Origin: Flavobacterium sp. UBA7665
GTDB taxonomy: Bacteria > Bacteroidota > Bacteroidia > Flavobacteriales > Flavobacteriaceae
Length of the DNA stretch: 64,000 nt
Direction: 5' to 3'
Assembly: GCA_002483285.1 (NCBI GenBank)
Contig: DLHP01000029.1
Location: 188,911-252,910 of the forward strand
The position numbers and the translations under genes are program-made. Numbering within the stretch: position 1 is the stretch's first letter; each line of letters begins with the position of its first letter. This document shows, piece after piece, positions 1-6,919 of this stretch. Under the pieces are notes generated by a model. It made no database searches and was not told where the DNA came from. It worked only from the letters and a program-made list of their open reading frames with translations.

Positions 1-2082
1 AAGAATCGTATTGATTTGGTCAATGTCCTGGATGTAGCCCGTTGTAATGGTAGGAATATGAGCGCTGTTGCGGATCAGGTCAGAAAACGGCGTCTGCCAC
101 ATCCGACCGATTTGCGGTTGCTGGTCTGCAACGGTATTTCCCGTAGAAACGTTGATGATATCGGCACCTGCAGCTTTGAACGCTTCGCAAACAAAAACGA
201 TTTCCTCTTCGGTAATCCCGTTCTTGGCCCAATCCGAAGCAGAAACGCGCACCGACATGGGTTTGTTTTCTGTAAAAACTTCACGCATGGCCTGGAAAAC
301 TTGTAACGGAAATTTGATTCTGTTTTGGATGCTGCCGCCAAATTCGTCCTTGCGGATATTGGTTAAAGGGGATAAGAATGAGGCGAGCAAAAAGCCATGG
401 TGTGCCTGCAATTCAATCATGTCGAATCCGGCTTCGTCGGCGTTGATGGTGGCGTTGACAAATTCGGCGATGACCTTTTCCATGTCGGTTACGGTCATTT
501 CCTTGGGCGTGGCCGAGGTTTCGGTAAATGGGATGGCAGAAGCCGAAATCAATTCCCAGCTTTTCGCAAGCGGAATATTGGCGCCCACCGAAGGTACGTT
601 GATCGAGCCTTTCCTGCCCGAATGGCCGAGTTGTATGCCAATCTTGGATTTGCTATTTCTGTGGATGTAATCTACAATTCGTTTCCACTCAACCGTTTGT
701 TTTTCAGACCAAATGCCGGGACAACCTAAAGTGATACGGCCTTTTTTAGACACAGCGGTCATTTCGGCAATAATCAGTCCCACGCCGCCTGTTGCGCGCG
801 CGCCGTAGTGTACCAGGTGCCAGTCGGATACCAAGCCGCTTTCGGCGGCATATTGGCCCATGGGCGACATCACGATGCGGTTTCTGAGTTGCATGTCGCG
901 CAAGGTGAAAGGCGTGAATGCCGCAGGTGTCTTGACCTGGAAATTCCCGATGCTGCAATTGAATTCTGTCAATACCTTTTCGGTGAAAGATGGGTCGCGC
1001 AACGCAAGGTTCTCGAAAGTTACTTTTTTGGAGCGCGTCATCACCCCAAAGGCAAACTGCATGAAATCGTGTTGGATGTGGCGGTCCATGTCCTCAAACC
1101 ATTGGAGCGAAACATTGGCGGCGTGCTGTATCATTTCTACTCGGTTGCGCCGCAATTTTTCATATTGGGCGAACGCCTTTTTGCGGTTGGTCCCGAATTC
1201 GATAATTGAGTCGGCCAGCGCAATGGCACATTCCATGGCGAGTTTGGTCCCTGAACCGATAGAGTAGTGAGCCGTGGCTTTTGCATCGCCCAGCAATACG
1301 ATATTGTCCTTGCTCCATTTGTCGTTGGTGATTGCAGGAAACTGGCGCCAATGCGATTTGTTTGAAATGAGTTCGTGTCCGTCGAGTTCCTCGGCAAAAA
1401 TAGCCGATAGTTTTTGGATCGTATCGTTTTCATCGGCGGTTTCAAATTCGGCATTTTGCCAGGTGTTTTCGGTACATTCAAAAATCCAGGTGCTCATGCC
1501 TTCCTCATATTGGTAGGTGTGCGCAACGAAAGTTCCGTAGACGGTAGTCCTGAAAAAATAGGTAAAGGCATCGAGTGGTTTGGTCGAACCGAGCCAGACA
1601 AATTTATTTTTCTTGAGTTCGATTTTAGTCCCGAAAGCCTTCTGGAATTGCTCGCGAATACCGCTGTTGATCCCGTCGCAGGCAATGATATAGTCTGAAT
1701 CCTTGAACTGGGAAACGTCTTCTACAGGATGTTCAAAATGCAATTTTACACCTTCTTCGGTACAGCGCTGTTGCAGCAATTGTAATAAAGTCTTGCGAGA
1801 GCAACCGCAAAATCCGTTGCCGGTAATCCGGACCACTTCTCCATCGCGCGCCACGTCGAGGTTGTCCCAATAGGCAAAACGGCTACGGATCAAATCATAC
1901 GACTTGGGATCGCGCATTAAGAATTCACTCAGGGTTTCATCCGAAAAGACAACACCAAACCCAAAACTGTCGTCGGGTTTGTTGCGTTCGTACACGTCGA
2001 TTTGGGCGTCGGGAATGGCTTTTTTGATCAGGATCGCGCTATACAATCCGCCAGGTCCGCCGCCAATTACTGTTATTTTCAT
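1..2082 (-). CDS. Bifunctional FAD monooxygenase / old yellow enzyme reductase (salicylyl-CoA or 2-aminobenzoyl-CoA type), 3' end outside window
   Basis: 694 codons are visible from ATG at 2082 to the window edge with no stop, so the C-terminus is missing; fused family members are somewhat longer (about 770 residues). The N-terminus has the FAD dinucleotide fold (VIGGGPGGLYSAILIKK) and, near residue 290, the monooxygenase motif VLLGDAKATAHYSIGSG. From about residue 390 an old-yellow-enzyme domain starts (FTLRDMQLRNRIVMSPM), with the SDWHLVHYGARA segment. This domain order is known from salicylyl-CoA 5-hydroxylase/oxidoreductase fusions and from 2-aminobenzoyl-CoA monooxygenase/reductase, which hydroxylates and then reduces a CoA-activated aromatic acid. 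Anthranilate (tryptophan) or salicylate breakdown is therefore inferred; the substrate cannot be told from sequence. The flavin reductase gene lies 31 bases upstream in the same direction, suggesting an operon continuing beyond the window. Confidence 0.85.
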   Translation of the reverse strand, partial: MKITVIGGGPGGLYSAILIKKAIPDAQIDVYERNKPDDSFGFGVVFSDETLSEFLMRDPKSYDLIRSRFAYWDNLDVARDGEVVRITGNGFCGCSRKTLLQLLQQRCTEEGVKLHFEHPVEDVSQFKDSDYIIACDGINSGIREQFQKAFGTKIELKKNKFVWLGSTKPLDAFTYFFRTTVYGTFVAHTYQYEEGMSTWIFECTENTWQNAEFETADENDTIQKLSAIFAEELDGHELISNKSHWRQFPAITNDKWSKDNIVLLGDAKATAHYSIGSGTKLAMECAIALADSIIEFGTNRKKAFAQYEKLRRNRVEMIQHAANVSLQWFEDMDRHIQHDFMQFAFGVMTRSKKVTFENLALRDPSFTEKVLTEFNCSIGNFQVKTPAAFTPFTLRDMQLRNRIVMSPMGQYAAESGLVSDWHLVHYGARATGGVGLIIAEMTAVSKKGRITLGCPGIWSEKQTVEWKRIVDYIHRNSKSKIGIQLGHSGRKGSINVPSVGANIPLAKSWELISASAIPFTETSATPKEMTVTDMEKVIAEFVNATINADEAGFDMIELQAHHGFLLASFLSPLTNIRKDEFGGSIQNRIKFPLQVFQAMREVFTENKPMSVRVSASDWAKNGITEEEIVFVCEAFKAAGADIINVSTGNTVADQQPQIGRMWQTPFSDLIRNSAHIPTITTGYIQDIDQINTIL

Positions 2083-2113
2083 AATGTATCGCTAAGCCGC
2101 AGTTGCGGCAGGT

Positions 2114-2719
2114 TTAAACTCTTTTGATGGAGAACAATTCTCCTAATTTAGAATAATGGTGGCCCGCAAGGCGTGAAACCGGTTGGTACAGGTCAAGGTT
2201 GATCTTGTAATCTTCCAACAGCAATTCATCATTGACATGGAACATTACAATCCGACCGACGAGAATCGTTGACCCGCCGAATTTATTGTCCTCGAGCGTG
2301 TAATGGTGCACGAGCTCGCATTCCATAGTAATGGGGCTTTCCAGGACGCGCGGCGGCTTTACTTTAACTGATGCAATCGGCGTAACACCCGCAAACTCAA
2401 ACTCACTTTCGTGTGTGGGTAGTGGATGCGCGGTGAGGTTCATGCGCTCGGTGAGTTCCTCGGTGACCATATTGACCACAAATTGTTTGGTGGTCAGTAC
2501 GTTGTTGAGTGTGTCCTTGTTGGCTTTCCCGTGGGCTGAGGCCGAAAACATTACATGCGGTGGGTCGTCGCCAACGGCATTGAAAAAAGAAAAAGGGGCG
2601 AGGTTTGGGATGCCGTCTGCGCTGATGCTCGATACCCAGCCAATCGGCCTTGGGATAATAATCCCGGTGAGCAGTTTGTATATGGCTTTAGGGTCTATTT
2701 CCTGTGGATTGAATTCCAT
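2114..2719 (-). CDS. Flavin reductase-like protein (DIM6/NTAB family)
   Basis: 201 residues, the usual length for the FMN-binding split-barrel flavin reductases. The N-terminal part carries the typical IIPRPIGWVSSISADGIPNLAPFSFFN-type segment (IIPRPIGWVSS then NLAPFSFF), followed by NVLTTKQFVVNMV and a C-terminal strand LVGRIVMFHV. Members bind FMN and either pass reduced flavin to an oxygenase or reduce small substrates. It sits immediately upstream of the monooxygenase/reductase fusion on the same strand, so a role in the same aromatic-CoA pathway is likely, although the fused enzyme is expected to use its own reductase domain. The ATG at 2719 is the natural start. Confidence 0.85.
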   Translation of the reverse strand: MEFNPQEIDPKAIYKLLTGIIIPRPIGWVSSISADGIPNLAPFSFFNAVGDDPPHVMFSASAHGKANKDTLNNVLTTKQFVVNMVTEELTERMNLTAHPLPTHESEFEFAGVTPIASVKVKPPRVLESPITMECELVHHYTLEDNKFGGSTILVGRIVMFHVNDELLLEDYKINLDLYQPVSRLAGHHYSKLGELFSIKRV

Positions 2720-2971
2720 TGCAAGTTTTAAAGTTTGTTGTTACAAATAACGTAAAATTATCAGTAAACTTTCAATTTTTGGAGGTTAAAAAACCCGTGT
2801 TACTGCTAAAAACGGATTGGGATGCCAAAGCCAGTAATTTTTACAATAAAAATCGATATCGGAATAAAAACCCTAATAAAATAAAGACCTCATAAAAAAA
2901 GCGAAAAATTATTGTACAATCGTCTGAAGAAAATAGTGCAAAATAAGTATATTTATGCAAAATTTATATAT

Positions 2972-3391
2972 ATGGATGTTTTAGCCTGTCCGAAATGCCA
3001 AAACCAAAAGGTGGTCAAAAGCGGCGTAATCAAAGATAGACAAAGGTATTTGTGCAAAAAATGCAACTATTACTTTACGGTGAATAAGCTCGGTAAAAAG
3101 ATCGATGATTACTATGTTACCAAAGCGTTGCAGTTGTATCTGGAAGGTTTGAGTTATCGTGAAATCGAGCGTATTATCGGGGTTTCGCACGTCACGGTAA
3201 GCAACTGGGTCAAAGAGTACAAGATAAAAAAACCGTCACACGGCGATTACCATCCTACTTACAAGATTTTTAACCATTTAGAACTCATAGAATACATCAA
3301 AAACAAGGAACTATTATCAGGTGCCGGCATGATTATTACCGAACTCGGCGACAAGTTTATGCTGATAAAATGGGAGCGCTTTAAACAATAA
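2972..3391 (+). CDS. InsA-like zinc-ribbon/helix-turn-helix protein, probable transcriptional regulator
   Basis: 139 residues from ATG at 2972; an upstream TTG in frame at 2912 looks less likely. Residues 5-35 form a zinc ribbon with two CxxC knuckles (CPKC and CKKC), followed by a helix-turn-helix (LSYREIERIIGVSHVTVSNWVKEY). This matches the DNA-binding N-terminal part of IS1-type InsA transposase subunits. No catalytic DDE domain follows, no second transposase frame is present, and I see no inverted repeats, so it looks like a domesticated DNA-binding protein rather than a live element. It stands about 100 bases upstream of the porin gene in the same direction and may regulate the porin-transporter-kinase-ligase cluster; that role is inference. 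Confidence 0.65.
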   Translation: MDVLACPKCQNQKVVKSGVIKDRQRYLCKKCNYYFTVNKLGKKIDDYYVTKALQLYLEGLSYREIERIIGVSHVTVSNWVKEYKIKKPSHGDYHPTYKIFNHLELIEYIKNKELLSGAGMIITELGDKFMLIKWERFKQ

Positions 3392-3493
3392 CTATACTAT
3401 TTTACAAAAAAATATACCATAATTTTTTTCTTCTACATAAAAATTGAATTTGGCTGCAGTTATCTAACCAAACAAACCTAATTTTTATTTATT

Positions 3494-4873
3494 ATGAAAA
3501 GAATTATTACAGCCGCCTTACTGTCGATGATTTGGGTGTCGGGCTTTAGCCAGGGTTCTACCGATTACGGCAGCGGGATGAAATTCAACCTCAATGAAGA
3601 TGGAAGCAAGTACATGCGCTTTATTGCCTGGAACCAAATCTGGCTCCGCTCGAGCCAAATGAATCCCGGAACCATGATTGCCGACGAACCCGCAACCAAA
3701 AGTACCGACATCGGGAACCGCCGGTTGCGCTTTTTGATTTACGCACAAATATCCAAACGCTACATGATCGTCACGCATTTCGGGATCAACAACCAAAGTT
3801 TTACCGGTGGCGGCGCAAGCGGAAGCACGGGAACCGGTGGTTATGGTGTAGGCAAGAAACCCGGGATGTTTTTTCACGATGCCTGGAATGAATACGCACT
3901 CGTATTGCCCGAGAAAGACAAAAAATTCAGCCTTTCGCTCGGTGGCGGATTGCATTATTACATGGGCTTGTCACGCGCCACGATGTCATCGACCTTAAAT
4001 ATGCTCATGGTAGACGAACCCATTTTCAACTGGCCACTCATTGACAACTCCGACGAGTTTGGTCGCCAGATGGGATTGTTCGCCAAAGGAAAATACGGCA
4101 AGTTTGAGTACCGCGTAAGCGCCAACAAACCTTTCTCGACCAACACGCCTCCGGTAGATGTAACCGACCCAGCCAAAGCGGTTGCCGTAGACAACTCAGG
4201 CAATACCGAATGGTCTAAGGCAGGTTATTTTGAATACCAATTCCTCGATACCGAATCCAACCTGCTTCCTTACAAAGTGGGCAGCTATCTCGGGACGAAA
4301 CGCATATTTAACATCGGCGCAGGATTCTACAACGCACAAGATGGCACACGCACTTCGGTGAATTCAAAAATAGAGAAACACGACATCCAGCTTTTCGCCG
4401 CCGATGCATTCGTGGATCTTCCGATAGGGAAAAAGGAAAAGAAAATGGCCATAACCGCTTACAGTGTCTATTACAATTATGACTTCGGACCAAATTATTT
4501 GCGTAATATTGGAATCATGAATGTGGGCGTTGCCGATCCGGCTTTTACCGGAACCAAGGCATTGGCAGGCGCAGGAAATACCCAGGCGGCGATTGGAACG
4601 GGAACCATTTGGTACACCCAGGCCGGTTTTCTTTTGCCATGCAAGGCCGAGAAACCTCTTGTAAGAGTCCAGCCTTTTGGGGCTGTGACCTATAAGAATT
4701 TTGAAGCCCTGGATAAATCGAGTACGCAGTTTGACGCGGGTGCGAATTTTTTCCTCGACGGACACCATGCCAAAATTACGACCCAATATTCAAGTCGTCC
4801 GGTATACTCGGCCAAAAACACGATTGATGGAAGCAGGGGGGAATTTATTGTACAATTGCAGATTTACCTTTAA
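3494..4873 (+). CDS. Outer-membrane porin
   Basis: 459 residues with a signal peptide (about 19 residues, hydrophobic core then VSGFSQ) and a body rich in alternating aromatic/polar strands, ending in VQLQIYL with a terminal aromatic pair typical of beta barrels. It resembles flavobacterial porins encoded next to small-acid carriers. It should sit in the outer membrane and admit small carboxylates for the MFS carrier encoded 21 bases downstream. The short gap and shared direction suggest one transcript with the next two genes. The solute is not deducible from sequence; the downstream propionate and acetate ligases make short-chain fatty acids the best guess. Confidence 0.75.
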   Translation: MKRIITAALLSMIWVSGFSQGSTDYGSGMKFNLNEDGSKYMRFIAWNQIWLRSSQMNPGTMIADEPATKSTDIGNRRLRFLIYAQISKRYMIVTHFGINNQSFTGGGASGSTGTGGYGVGKKPGMFFHDAWNEYALVLPEKDKKFSLSLGGGLHYYMGLSRATMSSTLNMLMVDEPIFNWPLIDNSDEFGRQMGLFAKGKYGKFEYRVSANKPFSTNTPPVDVTDPAKAVAVDNSGNTEWSKAGYFEYQFLDTESNLLPYKVGSYLGTKRIFNIGAGFYNAQDGTRTSVNSKIEKHDIQLFAADAFVDLPIGKKEKKMAITAYSVYYNYDFGPNYLRNIGIMNVGVADPAFTGTKALAGAGNTQAAIGTGTIWYTQAGFLLPCKAEKPLVRVQPFGAVTYKNFEALDKSSTQFDAGANFFLDGHHAKITTQYSSRPVYSAKNTIDGSRGEFIVQLQIYL

Positions 4874-4894
4874 ACCAAACTTAAAACCAATTAT

Positions 4895-6430
4895 ATGACT
4901 AACAGATCTACAAAAGGAATTTGGAAAGTAATTTCGGCTTCCTCGATGGGTACCATGATTGAATGGTATGATTTCTATATTTTCGGGAGCCTTGCCGTGG
5001 TGATTTCTACCAAGTTTTTCCCTTCGGATAACCCGACCGCTGCCTTTCTTTCTACACTGGCGACTTTTGCCGCAGGTTTTGTGGTACGCCCTTTCGGTGC
5101 GCTTTTCTTTGGGAGACTCGGCGATCTCATCGGACGCAAATACACGTTCATGGTGACTTTATTATTGATGGGCGGCGCGACGTTTCTCATCGGTTGTATC
5201 CCGAGTTATGAAACCATCGGATTTATGGCGCCATTGCTCGTGCTGGTCTTACGTTTACTTCAAGGACTCGCACTCGGTGGAGAATACGGCGGCGCAGCCA
5301 CTTATGTAGCCGAACACGCTCCGGTAGGACAGCGCGGCTATTGGACTTCATGGATTCAAACCACCGCAACGGTCGGTTTGTTTATATCACTCATGGTCAT
5401 CCTGGCCACCAAAAATCTGCTCAGCGCGGAGGAATTCGATGCTTGGGGATGGCGTGTGCCGTTTTGGGTTTCTATTGTCATGGTGGGCGTTTCGTACCTG
5501 ATCCGCAAGAACATGTCGGAATCTCCGGTATTTGCCAAAGCGAAATCCGAAGGAAAAACCAGCACCAATCCGCTTAAGGAAAGTTTCGGGAACCGTTACA
5601 ACCTCAAATTTGTTTTGCTCGCTTTATTTGGCGCGACGATGGGACAAGGTGTGGTTTGGTATACCGGGCAATTCTACGCGATGAATTTCATGAAAACTGT
5701 AATGTCTATAGATTCCTCCCAAGTCGATACTTTATTGGGTATTGCGTTGATTATCGGGACACCGTTCTTCATATTGTTCGGTTGGTTAAGCGACAAGGTG
5801 GGCCGAAAATTCATCATGATGGGAGGAATGCTATTGGCGATATTGCTTTACAGGCCGATTTACAAACAAATGTATGAGACCACCGATGTAAAAGGCAAGA
5901 CTGAACTTACCGAAAAAATGACTTTGCTCGCCGAACTCAAGGAGAACAAAAAACAAACGATGGATTCTGTCTACACCACGCACAAGGAATACACCGACGG
6001 CACGACCTTTCTCGAAGTCAAAACTGTTTCACTAGAAAACGGAAAAGCGATAGTAGTAGACGGCAAGCCCAAAGTCGAAACCAAAACGACGATCACCATC
6101 AACAATTCAGACCGATGGATGCTCATCTTTTTGATTTTCATCCAGGTGATTTTCGTGACGATGGTGTATGGCCCGATTGCGGCTTTCCTTGTGGAGATGT
6201 TCCCGGCCAAAATCCGTTATACGTCGATGTCATTGCCTTATCACGTTGGGAACGGAATCTTCGGCGGATTGCTTCCCGCGATTTCAACCTATTTCGTGAC
6301 CCATGCCAAAGATGCGGGCGACCCAGAATTCTACCTCGAAGGGTTGTGGTATCCGATTGTCATTGCCGCAGTCTGTTTCGTCATCGGAATGATCTACATT
6401 TCAAATAACAAGAAAAATATTCACATCTAA
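4895..6430 (+). CDS. MFS transporter, metabolite:H+ symporter (MHS) type
   Basis: 511 residues with 12 predicted membrane segments. The start (SSMGTMIEWYDFYIFGS) and the first cytoplasmic loop (FFGRLGDLIGRKYTF) are hallmarks of the MHS family (KgtP, ProP, ShiA relatives), as is LQGLALGGEYGGAATYVAEH. These carriers import organic acids with protons across the inner membrane. The protein is longer than typical MHS carriers (about 430-450) because of a hydrophilic insertion of roughly 90 residues (about 320-410, rich in K, E and T) between membrane segments in the C-terminal half. It lies between the porin and a small membrane protein in a tight operon upstream of acyl-CoA ligases. Confidence 0.88.
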   Translation: MTNRSTKGIWKVISASSMGTMIEWYDFYIFGSLAVVISTKFFPSDNPTAAFLSTLATFAAGFVVRPFGALFFGRLGDLIGRKYTFMVTLLLMGGATFLIGCIPSYETIGFMAPLLVLVLRLLQGLALGGEYGGAATYVAEHAPVGQRGYWTSWIQTTATVGLFISLMVILATKNLLSAEEFDAWGWRVPFWVSIVMVGVSYLIRKNMSESPVFAKAKSEGKTSTNPLKESFGNRYNLKFVLLALFGATMGQGVVWYTGQFYAMNFMKTVMSIDSSQVDTLLGIALIIGTPFFILFGWLSDKVGRKFIMMGGMLLAILLYRPIYKQMYETTDVKGKTELTEKMTLLAELKENKKQTMDSVYTTHKEYTDGTTFLEVKTVSLENGKAIVVDGKPKVETKTTITINNSDRWMLIFLIFIQVIFVTMVYGPIAAFLVEMFPAKIRYTSMSLPYHVGNGIFGGLLPAISTYFVTHAKDAGDPEFYLEGLWYPIVIAAVCFVIGMIYISNNKKNIHI

Positions 6431-6440
6431 AACCATCCTT

Positions 6441-6674
6441 ATGAACCAGTTAAAAAGAGCTTTAGGAATGGTCTGGCTCGGACTCGCAGTCGCTGCCGCC
6501 TATTTTTGCATCTTCGAATTCGGCTTGCCTAAATTCCTTTCGGGCAAACAAGACGACCTTGTATTTGGTATCATCATCCTTTTTGTATTGACACCGCTCA
6601 TCGTTTTGGGCCTCGGGACCTTTGGTTATTATGCGCTCATGGGCGAATATGACAAACCCAAACACCACCATTAA
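6441..6674 (+). CDS. Small membrane protein (DUF6814-like)
   Basis: 77 residues with two hydrophobic segments (about 8-28 and 42-66) and a short basic/histidine-rich tail (YDKPKHHH). It starts 10 bases after the MFS carrier and is followed by a clear terminator, so it closes the porin-carrier operon. Small two-span proteins of this kind accompany MFS carriers in Bacteroidota and I associate them with DUF6814, from memory. An accessory or stabilising role for the carrier is possible but unproven. Confidence 0.7.
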   Translation: MNQLKRALGMVWLGLAVAAAYFCIFEFGLPKFLSGKQDDLVFGIIILFVLTPLIVLGLGTFGYYALMGEYDKPKHHH

Positions 6675-6683
6675 ATAAACACC

Positions 6684-6718
6684 ACAGTCTCTGGATTTCA
6701 CGTCCAGGGACTGTTTTT
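6684..6718 (+). terminator. Rho-independent terminator after the porin-carrier operon
   Basis: An 11-12 base-pair stem (CAGTCTCTGGA paired with TCCAGGGACTG, one G-U pair) with a six-base loop is followed by TTTTT. It separates the porin/carrier transcript from the sensor-kinase transcript that starts a few bases later. Confidence 0.85.
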
Positions 6719-6724
6719 ATTACC

Positions 6725-6919
6725 ATGAAAAAGCGACACTTACAGAAATTAATCCTCGTGAGCCTGATTTTGCTGATGGCCTTCAACTTACCGTTGTTGC
6801 TGTTGTTCAATTCGGCAGAGGAATTTTTGGGTTTTCCGGTGATCCTTTTTTATGTATTTTCTATTTGGCTTACGTCGGCCGTCGTTTCGTTTATCATCAT
6901 AACAAAGTACAATGAGTAA
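6725..6919 (+). CDS. Small two-span membrane protein overlapping the symporter-kinase gene
   Basis: 64 residues, two hydrophobic segments (about 8-28 and 36-60). Its stop codon overlaps the start of the symporter/histidine kinase gene by 8 bases, so the two are probably translationally coupled. In position, size and overlap it resembles CbrX, the small protein encoded in front of cbrA in Pseudomonas, and also the small DUF485/DUF4212 proteins in front of solute symporters. Sequence identity to these was not tested. A role in folding or tuning the kinase is inferred. Confidence 0.65.
   Translation: MKKRHLQKLILVSLILLMAFNLPLLLLFNSAEEFLGFPVILFYVFSIWLTSAVVSFIIITKYNE

Noticed and set aside
2331..2750. 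Plus-strand frame of 139 codons overlapping the flavin reductase
   Set aside because: The minus-strand flavin reductase has family motifs throughout; this frame is its complement and lacks any.
2912..3391. A complete IS1-type insertion sequence around the InsA-like gene
   Set aside because: No second transposase frame, no terminal inverted repeats and no target duplication were visible in the flanks.
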